Origin: AP-15 sp963814865
GTDB lineage: Bacteria > Pseudomonadota > Alphaproteobacteria > ATCC43930 > CGMCC-115725
Direction: 5' to 3'
DNA: 64,000 nt
Assembly: GCA_963814865.1 (NCBI GenBank)
Contig: CAWFEN010000014.1
Span: 124,001-188,000, forward strand
Shown here: one piece after another, positions 56,504-64,000 of the stretch
Numbering within the stretch: the first letter of the stretch is position 1
How the letters are laid out: each line of letters opens with the position of its first letter
Program-made: the position numbers and the translations under genes
The notes under the pieces: model-generated
What the model was told of the DNA's origin: nothing
The model's database searches: none
Seen by the model: only the letters and a program-made list of their open reading frames with translations

Positions 56504-57160
56504 TTAGAAATTGCCGGATGGGTTTCGGAGAGCGCCGCGCCGCTGCAGACGCTCGGCGGCGAGGCGCTCGATGCCGCCGTCGATAATGTCGAGGCAGCTC
56601 TCCCACTCTGCATCGCTCAGGCCATATGGATCAAAGATCCAGGGCCGAATTGGGCGAGACCAAAATCCGAGCAACGTCACCTGGCATCCCCGCCGCGCGA
56701 TCATCCGCGCCAGAGACACCAGCTGCGGCGGCTCCATACAGACGACCAGATCCTCGGAACCGGTCGTCAACTCCGCCAATCGACGGGTCCGATGCGCCGA
56801 GAGGGAAATGCAGCGCGAAGCCGCGTGGCGCAAGGCCTGGTCATCTGCCGGAAGACCCGGCTTCGCCTCCAGCCCGGCGGACACGGCGGGAAGACCGAGC
56901 GACGTTGCCTTTGCCGCCGCATAGGCGCTGCGGCATATATTGCCTTTACAGACGAAGACTATGCGTTCGACACGGTCCCAATCGACAAGTCGAAGATGGC
57001 GCCACCTTGGCATTTGGGTCTGCGCTCGCGCAACCAGGTGGCGGAGGAATAGTCGTCTTCCGCCGTAATGCCGGCTCGACGAAGCATGATCGACGGGGTG
57101 GCGGGGTGATTTCGGGCGGCGGCAGGCCCAGCGCAGCGGAAGAATATTAATGATCGTCAT
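56504..57160 (-). CDS. low-molecular-weight protein-tyrosine-phosphatase-like protein
   Basis: 218 residues. The P-loop 'RIVFVCKGNICRSAYAAAKA' is the C-x5-R-S signature, and 'IFDPYGLSDAEWESCLDII' supplies the general-acid aspartate. There is an N-terminal extension of about 60 basic residues that ordinary family members (about 150 aa) lack. In exopolysaccharide clusters these enzymes dephosphorylate the tyrosine kinase that controls chain length. No such kinase is in the window. The start overlaps the upstream methyltransferase stop as ATGA. Confidence 0.85.
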   Translation of the reverse strand: MTIINILPLRWACRRPKSPRHPVDHASSSRHYGGRRLFLRHLVARAQTQMPRWRHLRLVDWDRVERIVFVCKGNICRSAYAAAKATSLGLPAVSAGLEAKPGLPADDQALRHAASRCISLSAHRTRRLAELTTGSEDLVVCMEPPQLVSLARMIARRGCQVTLLGFWSRPIRPWIFDPYGLSDAEWESCLDIIDGGIERLAAERLQRRGALRNPSGNF

Positions 57161-58068
57161 CTGCTTTTCGAAGCGGCCGGCGACGGTTCGACCATGTCGG
57201 CCGGCGGGGTGGCGGACAGCGCACCTCCCCTGGCTTTTCCCGCGATCCCGAGCCTTGGGTCCTCCTCCGCCCGCCGATAGCTCGAGATTGCCGCCAGGTC
57301 ATGAGCGACCATCAATTTATCCCAATGATAGGCTTCAGGGAATGGCTTGCCGGCTTTGATATTGTACCAGCGATCGATTTTGACAAAATCGCAGGTTTTA
57401 TTAAATTCTTCAATGGCCAGCAGTTCTCCGGCCCAACGGTGAGTTGAGATGAAATCGATGTCGTCGAAATATACCGGTGTCTGACGTAACATTTTCCGGT
57501 CCGGGCTGCGAAATATTTCCAACGCGTCCCGCGTAGCAGAATATAGATCGAGATCGAACGCGGCAAATCCGACCGGGGATAAATCGCCTCGCGCCAGGAA
57601 CTCTGGAACTGTTGCGCGGACATCGCCGACGATGAGCTCGGTTCTGGTCGGGTCGATCCGGTCGGTCAGAGCGTGGATGTCAATTTTATAGTCACCTGGT
57701 TTCCATTGATCGGGGTGGTCACGGTAATCGCCGATGAACGCCGGCAGGCCGTGGCCGGAGTCGAATCCGACCACCTTGATCGATACCCCGGTGAAGGCCT
57801 CGATCCGCCTGGCATATTCCTCCATTTTGAGCAGCCCGCGACCGCTGGCGACGCCGAACTCCAGCACCCTGATCTGGCGTTGGCCCTCGTTTTTCGCTAG
57901 GCGCGCACCTTCCAGCATCCCGAATTGATAGGGCGCATACGGATCGGCAGCCCAGCGCGCGCGGGTCGCGACATTCGTCGAGAATTTTTGCACGAGCCAG
58001 CGGGCTGCCAGCCGAAACGGCGGCTCACAGGCAACCCTGCCGAGGATCCGCATCGCAATCCGCACCAT
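57157..58068 (-). CDS. SAM-dependent methyltransferase-like protein
   Basis: 303 residues. The motif 'IRVLEFGVASGRGLLKMEEY' is the SAM-binding loop. 'VVGFDSGHGLPAFIGDYRDH', 'ELIVGDVRATVPEFLA' and 'FAAFDLDLYSATRDALEIF' follow the order seen in the TylF/MacO-like sugar O-methyltransferase group. It is the first gene of the tightly overlapping leftward run 58068 to 54269. The repeat copy B begins one base upstream of its ATG, so any regulatory effect would include the leader. Confidence 0.78.
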   Translation of the reverse strand: MVRIAMRILGRVACEPPFRLAARWLVQKFSTNVATRARWAADPYAPYQFGMLEGARLAKNEGQRQIRVLEFGVASGRGLLKMEEYARRIEAFTGVSIKVVGFDSGHGLPAFIGDYRDHPDQWKPGDYKIDIHALTDRIDPTRTELIVGDVRATVPEFLARGDLSPVGFAAFDLDLYSATRDALEIFRSPDRKMLRQTPVYFDDIDFISTHRWAGELLAIEEFNKTCDFVKIDRWYNIKAGKPFPEAYHWDKLMVAHDLAAISSYRRAEEDPRLGIAGKARGGALSATPPADMVEPSPAASKSR

Positions 58069-58124
58069 GATCTCGCCGATCGGGAGCCGCGATCAGGATG
58101 CCGATCCTATTGCCGCGGTCAAGC
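58069..58124. repeat. upstream repeat, copy B
   Basis: Same three blocks and spacing as copy A at 54167-54222. It lies directly against the start codon of the methyltransferase gene and within the 218-bp divergent spacer shared with the RIFT-barrel gene. Confidence 0.8.
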
Positions 58125-58286
58125 GCGCTCGCCGGACATCGAGGATTGCGCGTCCGGGAGACCAAGGCGGCGCCTGCAATTGGCCGCAATTTTCATCGAA
58201 CGATCTGCTAGCGTGCCGCCGATGACTTGATCGGTCGATTGGGCGGCGACCGGGAGCGACCGGCATCGCATTGAGGGCTTCGGGGC

Positions 58287-60693
58287 ATGATTCGGTTCGT
58301 CCTGGTTTCGCTTGCCGCGTTGTTTACGTTTCTTTCAGGGGTCCCGCCGATGCCCGGCGGCGGCCCGCCGCCACGCTGGGTTCGGACGGCGGCGGCGCGG
58401 CCGGCGAGCCCGGTCAATTCGATCACCATCACCAATCGCAGCGGCGTGGCCCGCGGAAGCTATCCGCTGCAGTTCGGCCGGCCGTTTCTCGACGGCATGA
58501 TCGCCCGCCAGCCGCAGGTGCTGATCGACGGCCGCCCGGTTGCGACGCAGGCCGATGTCAAGAACCGCTATCCGGACGGCTCGGTCGAATTCGCGGTGGT
58601 CGCCGTCGTCATCCCGACAATCCCGGCGAGCGGCTCGCTTAGGCTGACGTTCCGCAACCAGCCGGCGGGCGACAACACACCGCTCAGCCGGGCGCAGATG
58701 CTCGACTCCGCCTATGATTTCGATGCGCGAATGACGCTGACGCCGGCGAGCGGCCCGGCCCAGACGGCCGACGCCCGGCAGATGCTGGCAAACGGCGACT
58801 ACAGGCTGTGGACCGCGGGGCCGGTCGCCCAGACGATCATGCTCGGCGACGACAGCACCGCGCGCAAATACGATCTCGGCCTCGGCGACGGCCACCGCCC
58901 GTTCCGGCCGCGCTTTTATGCGACCTTCTGGCCGGCGACGCATCAGGTCGCGATCCGCGCGGTCGGCGAGAACGGCAACACCCAGGAGCTCGAGGATCTG
59001 GCCTACAGGCTCTCGATCAGCGCCGGCGCGGACCGGCCGGCGCCGGTCTACACCGCCGATCTGACCGGCACCCAGGCCAAGTACCGTAAACTCCACTGGG
59101 CCCTCACCACCTGGAGCGAGCGCTTCTGGCTCGGCGGCACGCCGCCGGCGCAGGTGGATATCGACGACAACCTCGCCTATCTGGAGGCGACCCGGTTCAT
59201 CCCGAACTACGACACCTCGATCACGGTGCCGGAAACCGCGATCGCCAGCGAATATGCGCGCTGGAACGCCCATCCGCACGACATCTACGACGGCATCTGG
59301 GATGGCGGTCGAATTCCTGGTCACACCGATGGGCGATGCGGGGGCGCATCCGGAGATCGGGCCGGTTCCGACCTGGGACGTGCTCTGGCTCTATACCGGC
59401 GACTGGCGGATGCGGCAGATGTCGCTCAACCTGACCGATGACGCCGGCGCCTTCCCGGCGAATTTGCGCGAGGGAGCGACCGGCAGGCGGCTGAGCCGCG
59501 CCGATCCAACGGGAAGCTCGACCGGGCTCGGCCGTACGATCTCGATCACCGACCGGCCGACCTTGCTGACCTATGGCAGCCTGTGGCGCAGCTATGCCGA
59601 TACGAAAGCGGCGGACAAGCTGGATATCGCCGGGCCGGTCAATCTCCATCAGCCTTGGACCTTCGATGCCGCGCACGAGCCGCCGTACTTTTTCGTGCCC
59701 TACATCCTGACCGGCGACCCCTGGTACCTGAACGAAGCGTATCTGTGGGAGGGGTTCGTCGCAGCGCAGGCCAATTTCCCGCGCGGTCCCGGCCGGGGAG
59801 ATTATGGAATCATTTCGGGCAGCCAGCTACGCAATCTTGCCTGGGGATTGCGCGGGCGGGCGGAGATCGCCTTCATGGCACCGGACGCCGACCCCGAGAA
59901 GGCCTATTTCACCTATCTGATAAACGATGCCCTGGGGCAATGGGAGGGGGCTTTGGGCGTTACCGGGACCGCGTTCGACGGTACCGCGATCAAGACGTGG
60001 CAGGCCGCGCTCGGGAACACGGCGTCGCCGCTCGTCGCGGGGGACCCCAGCCACGGAACGCAACCGCCGCTGGGCAATGTGTCGGGGCTGTGCAACGCGA
60101 CGCAGACCGGCGCGGGCCGGTGCAGCGGCTACATCTCGACATGGGAAGGCGGGACGGCACCGGGAACTCCCGGCAGATACTTCATCCCGAACACCGTCGG
60201 CAACATCTCCGAAGGTTTCATGGAATGGTATTTCCGCTACGCGATCGGGCGGGTCGCGGAACTCGGCTTCGCGGCCGAGCCGATCCAGGCGCGCGCTGCT
60301 CCGTGGCTGATCGGGATGATCAACAATTCCGGCTATCCGTGCCTGCTCAAACAGTACGTAAACGCGACCGAGGCCTACTCGCCCGGCGGCTTTTTCCCGA
60401 ATTGGACCGCGATGACCGCGACCTTCGAGCCGTACTACCGCACGATCGGATGCCAGAAGGCTTTTGTCGGCGATCTCGGGTCGGAGGGCTACCCGCTCTA
60501 CGCGCTGTCGGCATTGTCTTACGAGACCGGCGAGCGCGGCGGCGCGCAGGCCTGGAGCTGGATGATGGCGAACGTGCACGCTCCGGCGCTGGCACAAGGA
60601 CTCGCCAGGAACCCGAAATGGGACATTGTGCCGCGCACGGACCACAACGCGCTGCCGGCAATCTCGACCCGCACGCCGCCCTCGTCCAAATAA
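58287..60693 (+). CDS. secreted RIFT-barrel / six-hairpin-like protein; one frameshift
   Basis: Two frames (58287 to about 59310, then to 60693) join into about 801 residues after removing one T from GAATTC at 59311-59316, giving 'DGGRILVTPMGDAGAHPEIG'. A signal peptide covers about residues 1-20 ('FVLVSLAALFTFLSG'). Residues about 40-115 ('SITITNRSGVARGSYPLQFG', 'VLIDGRPVATQADVKNRYPD', 'GSVEFAVVAVVIP') resemble the N-terminal RIFT barrel of the PcRGLX/YetA-like group. The remainder, with 'PPYFFVPYILTGDPWYLNEA', looks like an alpha-helical toroid. It may be an extracellular glycan lyase or hydrolase acting on the cluster's polysaccharide. Confidence 0.75.
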
Positions 60694-60862
60694 GCGGACC
60701 CGCTTCAGTCAGACGTCCCGGCCTGCGGCCTCGTTCAGCCGCAGCCAGGAGGAAACCGCGGTCGCTGTGACGCGGCCGCCAAAGCCCGGCACGCCGGCAG
60801 CGCAGGCGATGACAGCCCGGAGGGACGGGAGGGGACGGATCGATCGGGCGTGCGGTCGCGCC

Positions 60863-61876
60863 TCATTGCGGGTCCTGTCGTGGCGGGCTTTGCGTCCGAT
60901 AGCTGTCCGACAGCACGGCCTTGCCGATCACCGCACGGTCGATCAGGGCCTGCACCGCGTCGGCCGCCTGCTCGAGCGGGTAGCGGCGCCAGATGCGCGG
61001 CTTGAGTTTGCCCTGCGCGGCCAGATCGACCAGGGTCTTGATATTGGCGGCGGCGATTTCGGGGTGATTTTCACTGAGGCCGCCGATGCGCACGCCGATC
61101 GCCTCGATGCCCTTGATCAACAGGTAATTCGAGCGGGCCGGCGCCGGCGCACCACCCAAAAAGCCGAGGATCAGGATGCGCCCGCCCCAGGCGAGGCAGC
61201 GCAGCAATTCCTCGAATGTCGGGCCGTTGACCGGGTCATAGACGATGTCGACGCCGCGCCCTCCGGTCAGCTCCATGACCCGGTCGCGGAACCCGCCCTG
61301 ATAGGAGATCGCGTGGTCGGCGCCGTCGGCAAGGCATGCCGCGCGCTTCTCGTCGGTGCTCGCGGTGGCGATCACCTGCGCGCCGTAGAGCCTGGCGATC
61401 TGGATCGCCGGCAAGCCGATCCCGCCCGCCGCGCCGTGGATCAGCACCCGGTCGCCGGGTTTGAGCCGACCTCTCTGCAACAGCGCGTGGTAGGCGGTGT
61501 GATAGGCGCCGCGGAACACCGACGCTTCGTCAAGGCTCATCGCCGCCGGCACGAAGTCGCAATCCTCGGCCTTGGAATTCCCCAATTCGGCAAAGGCGCC
61601 AAGCCGGTGCCGGCTCATCACCCGGTCGCCGATCCTGAACCCGCCGACACCGGGGCCGAGCGCTGCCACCTCGCCCGCCGCCTCGCCGCCGGGGATGAAG
61701 GGCGGCTCGGGCCGGAACTGGTACTTTCCGGCCAGCATCAGGACGTCGACATACTGCACGCCGCGCGCCCGAATACGCACCTGCAACTCGCCGGGGCCGG
61801 GCGGCGGCGGATCCGGCACCTCGCGCACCGCCAGCACCTCGGGACCGCCGAACGCCTCGCAGACCACCGCCTTCAT
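60863..61876 (-). CDS. NADPH:quinone oxidoreductase-like protein (zinc-free MDR family)
   Basis: 337 residues. The N-terminal GroES-like domain starts 'MKAVVCEAFGGPEVLAVREV' and contains 'ARGVQYVDVLMLAGKYQFRP' and 'PPFIPGGEAAGEVAALGPGV'. The Rossmann part has 'GDRVLIHGAAGGIGLPAIQI' and 'GRGVDIVYDPVNGPTFEELL'. No structural zinc cysteines are present, as usual for the QOR branch. It reduces quinones or enoyl compounds with NADPH, and the exact substrate is unknown. It is oriented toward the RIFT-barrel gene and away from the MFS gene. Confidence 0.88.
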   Translation of the reverse strand: MKAVVCEAFGGPEVLAVREVPDPPPPGPGELQVRIRARGVQYVDVLMLAGKYQFRPEPPFIPGGEAAGEVAALGPGVGGFRIGDRVMSRHRLGAFAELGNSKAEDCDFVPAAMSLDEASVFRGAYHTAYHALLQRGRLKPGDRVLIHGAAGGIGLPAIQIARLYGAQVIATASTDEKRAACLADGADHAISYQGGFRDRVMELTGGRGVDIVYDPVNGPTFEELLRCLAWGGRILILGFLGGAPAPARSNYLLIKGIEAIGVRIGGLSENHPEIAAANIKTLVDLAAQGKLKPRIWRRYPLEQAADAVQALIDRAVIGKAVLSDSYRTQSPPRQDPQ

Positions 61877-62005
61877 CGCATGCTCTCCCGATCAGACCCG
61901 GACAACACCTTGCTCCTGTTTGAGCCTCGCGCGCCTGCCGGTTTCGCGGCCGGGAGGGAATTGATGCATTCTATGCCCCGTCATGTCGCGACGGGAGATG
62001 CCATC

Positions 62006-63092
62006 ATGAGCGACGGGTCTGGCATGATCGAAAGGTCTGGGGCCGCCGCTTCGGCGCCGGAAATGCCCGCTTCGATGCGGCAATCGGGCGGGCTTTCGGT
62101 CGCGCAGCAGATCTCGGTCTCGCTGCTCGTTCCGTTCGGTCCCGGCAGCAACATACTGCTCTACGCGCTCGTCATCCTGAATTTGCAATTCTGGTGGAAC
62201 TGGGCGTGCGGCCCCTATGCCGGGGCTGATCCCCGATGTCGTCCCCGCCGCCGATCATGCCTCGGCCAGCGCCTGGATGAACATCATGAGCATCCTCGGC
62301 ACCTTTACCGGCAACGGGATCGCCGTGGCGCTCTATGTCCACGGCCGTCCGGGCGCCGCCATCAGCGGCCTGATCGTCATCAATCTCGCCTGCCTGGCGT
62401 TGACCTTGAAGGGTGTCCGCGAGCCGCCGGCGGCCGGCGCCGATCATCCCTTCGCGCTCGGCCGGTTCCTGCGTTCGTTCTGGCTCAGCCCCGGCGCGCA
62501 CCGGAATTTCTATTGGGTCCTGGTTACCCGGCTCTTTGCCAATCTCGGCGTGTGGTCGATGCTGACCTTTCTGCTGTTCTATCTGCGCAACGTGATCGGG
62601 GTCGCCGAGCCGGGAAAGATATTGCCGATGCTGCTCGGCCTCGGCGCCATGCTGGGGATACCGGCAAGCCTTGCCGCCGCGCGCCTCGCCGACCGGTACG
62701 GCATCGTCGCCGTCGTCAAAGGCACCAACTGGATGATGGCCGGCGCTGCCATCGCCTATGTGCTGATCGCCTTTCATCCGCGCATGGCACTGATGGTGCC
62801 AGTGTTCCTGGTCTATTTCGCCGGCTGGGGCGCCTACCAGGCGGTCGACTGGGCCTTGGCGCTGAAGGTATTGCCGCACAGCGAAACCTCGGGCAAGGAC
62901 ATGGGCATCTGGCATGTCGCACTGGTCTTGCCGCAAATTCTCGGCCCGGCCGCGACCGGCTGGATCATCACACGCGCCAGATTGGCGGTCTCGGCGCGCT
63001 TTGCCTATACGGTGGCGTTCGCGATCGCGGCGCTGTGGTTCAGCCTGTCGGCACTGCTGGTGGCGCGCGTGCGCCTGCCGCGCCCCGCCTGA
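62006..63092 (+). CDS. MFS transporter, shortened at the N-terminus and frameshifted
   Basis: After removal of one G at 62221-62225 the frame gives 'GPYAGLIPDVVPAADHASAS' and runs to 63092, about 361 aa. The C-terminal six-helix half is intact ('LALKVLPHSETSGKDMGIWH', 'LPQILGPAATGWII'), as in SLC45-like bacterial permeases. In that group about 100 residues with helices 1-4 normally precede 'GPYAGLIPD'. Here 'LSVAQQISVSL', a typical family N-terminus, runs almost directly into the later helix 'LLYALVILNLQFWWNW'. An in-frame internal deletion is therefore likely and the protein may be inactive. Confidence 0.6.
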
Positions 63093-63122
63093 CCATTTCC
63101 GATCGGGACGGCCCCTCCGGCA

Positions 63123-63143
63123 GTGTCTCAGTTTGAATTGTAA
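63123..63143 (+). repeat. left terminal inverted repeat
   Basis: Matches the reverse complement of 63937-63957 at 20 of 21 positions, the fourth base differing. It lies 30 bases after the MFS stop. Confidence 0.8.
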
Positions 63144-63154
63144 TAGAGCCTGAC

Positions 63155-63277
63155 GTGGGTGTCGCGTCGGGCGCTCCGTTCCCATATGGTATCGAAACGC
63201 GGCTCTGGTCGATAGAGGACGTGGTTGTGCTGATCGACGCTAGGTCAGCGAAGGTCGGCGGCGAAACGGTGGGATAG
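63155..63277 (+). pseudogene. possible transposase C-terminal remnant
   Basis: A 40-codon frame ending TAG contains 'TRLWSIEDVVVLIDARSAK', which resembles the C-terminal '(D/H)-x-LWS-x-ED(I/V)V-x-LI' tail of some insertion-sequence transposases. It begins right after the left inverted repeat and has no upstream catalytic part. The resemblance is from memory of the motif and is weak evidence by itself. Confidence 0.3.
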
Positions 63278-63280
63278 CGA

Positions 63281-63502
63281 TCAAGCTGGCCTTATTCGAT
63301 CAATATCGACCCAAATCGTGTGCGCATCTCCGTGCCCATCCCTAAATTCAAGCTCGGCTTGTCCATAGGTTATCCCAGCAAATTTAACTGGTTTACCTAT
63401 GACGGAGCGTATTGCCGTTTGGTCCTCTTTTGGCAGGCCGGAAAACAGTGTCGCTGGCACGCCGATGAGGACTACGAGATCACCCGGTTGCATGTCAGGC
63501 AT
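63281..63502 (-). CDS. small hypothetical protein, SH3-like
   Basis: 73 residues. 'MPDMQPGDLVVLIGVPATLF' and the end 'HTIWVDIDRIRPA' give an all-beta pattern like small SH3-type proteins ('GD-x-V-x-LIG-x-P'). I cannot name a family. The ATG follows GGAGTG. It lies inside the 835-bp inverted-repeat element, 16 bases after another small frame on the same strand. Confidence 0.55.
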   Translation of the reverse strand: MPDMQPGDLVVLIGVPATLFSGLPKEDQTAIRSVIGKPVKFAGITYGQAELEFRDGHGDAHTIWVDIDRIRPA

Positions 63503-63518
63503 CAGGATTCACTCCGCT

Positions 63519-63746
63519 CTAATCAGAGCATCGACATTTTACGTGCTTCGGCTTCATTCCTAGGGTGTGGATTGCGTCTTGTTTGGCCACTTTCGTTGCT
63601 CCTGCGCAGTCGGAAGCCGTGGCTGTAGCGAAAACATATGCTAGGCCGGGCCTCAAGTTCCCCGGCATGCTGTCGTCGGCATCTGCTCGGCAGGTACACG
63701 TGCATCCCCGTGGCGGCTTCTCCGGTAAGGGCACAGAGCGCGCCAT
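63519..63746 (-). CDS. small cysteine-containing hypothetical protein
   Basis: 75 residues. The C-terminal part 'ATKVAKQDAIHTLGMKPKHV' followed by 'KCRCSD' looks like a real helix plus a metal- or disulfide-type Cys pair. The N-terminal third is low-complexity. Coding status is uncertain; it is supported mainly by its position just upstream of the 63281-63502 gene and the same strand. Confidence 0.35.
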   Translation of the reverse strand: MARSVPLPEKPPRGCTCTCRADADDSMPGNLRPGLAYVFATATASDCAGATKVAKQDAIHTLGMKPKHVKCRCSD

Positions 63747-63936
63747 TCTTGCCTGCGATAGTTCAAAAACAGGTGCAACGGGCCTTCCGTTCCGGGAAAG
63801 GAGCCTGAACCGATAAGCTCGATGGCGTCAAGGACGGCGCATGGTTAATTTCGGGAAACCGCAACGCTGAGCCACCAGGTTGTCATAACCGCAATTTCTC
63901 TATCACATCGATCCGGATTTGTCAATGCGGCGTTTG

Positions 63937-63957
63937 TTACAATTCAAACTGAGGCAC
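63937..63957 (-). repeat. right terminal inverted repeat
   Basis: Inverted partner of 63123-63143. It lies 43 bases from the right edge of the window, so the outer flank is short. Confidence 0.8.
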
Positions 63958-64000
63958 CACCGCCCACTGAACGCGTCGCTTTATCGCGCCGGCCGAATTA

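Larger units (their letters stand above)
63123..63957. mobile_element. 835-bp element with 21-bp terminal inverted repeats
   Basis: The outer 21 bases at each end are inverted copies with one mismatch (GTGTCTCAGTTTGAA.. against GTGCCTCAGTTTGAA..), and similarity extends a few bases further out. Inside are a short transposase-tail-like fragment and two small leftward frames, with no complete transposase. This is the form of a non-autonomous or decayed insertion sequence carrying passenger DNA. Base composition is lower in GC than the flanks. Confidence 0.6.

Noticed and set aside
60626..62005. Plus-strand frame running from the end of the RIFT-barrel gene over the quinone oxidoreductase into the MFS gene
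   Set aside because: Only the part from the ATG at 62006 has an RBS and family similarity. The rest is antisense to the oxidoreductase.
63565..63816. 83-codon plus-strand frame near the right edge
   Set aside because: It overlaps the leftward 63519-63746 frame, has no clear RBS, and shows no recognisable motif. Evidence is too weak to call.

Overview
The window is GC-rich chromosomal DNA, almost certainly from an alphaproteobacterium, probably a Rhodospirillales-like or uncultured lineage. The argument is gene content and order. The left-pointing run tsaE, amgK, murU, addB, addA, trxA, the purH to heparinase to rsmB neighbourhood, hemD followed by a mitofilin-like protein and hemY, an SdhAF4-type DUF1674 protein and a DUF6481 protein are all typical of that class. 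There is one tRNA (Thr, CGT) and no rRNA.

Layout. 1-4.2 kb: the end of an aminotransferase, DUF6481, a low-GC orphan, a GNAT acetyltransferase, a persulfide dioxygenase-rhodanese fusion and a RelE/HigA-type toxin-antitoxin pair. 4.5-10.4 kb: an amidohydrolase (N-acyl-D-amino-acid deacylase family) and a large secreted repeat protein with RTX-like nonapeptides. 10.6-11.6 kb: a decayed IS1380-family insertion with intact ends. 11.8-24.2 kb: catabolic genes, namely a ferredoxin, its reductase and a second deacylase in one overlapping operon, CapA, DUF35 plus thiolase, a bifunctional enoyl-CoA hydratase/3-hydroxyacyl-CoA dehydrogenase, a TcuA-like flavoprotein, and then thiE and a SIMPL protein. 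24.5-46.9 kb: the housekeeping clusters, interrupted by a secreted cysteine-rich orphan at 36.2-38.3 kb. 46.9-49.2 kb: a TauD-like dioxygenase and an MFS exporter. 49.3-60.7 kb: an exopolysaccharide tailoring cluster with an exosortase-A-type O-ligase, an alpha/alpha-toroid protein, an AAC(3)-type N-acyltransferase, two methyltransferases, a polysaccharide deacetylase, an ATP-grasp ligase and a low-molecular-weight phosphatase. A divergent secreted RIFT-barrel protein follows. 60.9-64 kb: a quinone oxidoreductase, an MFS protein and an 835-bp element bounded by 21-bp inverted repeats.

How the parts fit. The polysaccharide cluster looks able to polymerise a chain, remove N-acetyl groups, and re-acylate or ligate something to the freed amines. 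A PEP-CTERM-like protein at 28 kb is a candidate client of an exosortase lying outside the window. The left half is mostly acyl-CoA and N-acyl-amino-acid breakdown.

Sequence quality matters here. At least 13 single-gene frameshifts can be inferred, nearly all net insertions. Six fall exactly where removing the extra base or bases restores both the protein and a GANTC site, the target of the alphaproteobacterial methylase CcrM. I therefore treat most broken genes as intact genes carrying assembly errors, possibly a trace of adenine methylation in long-read data.
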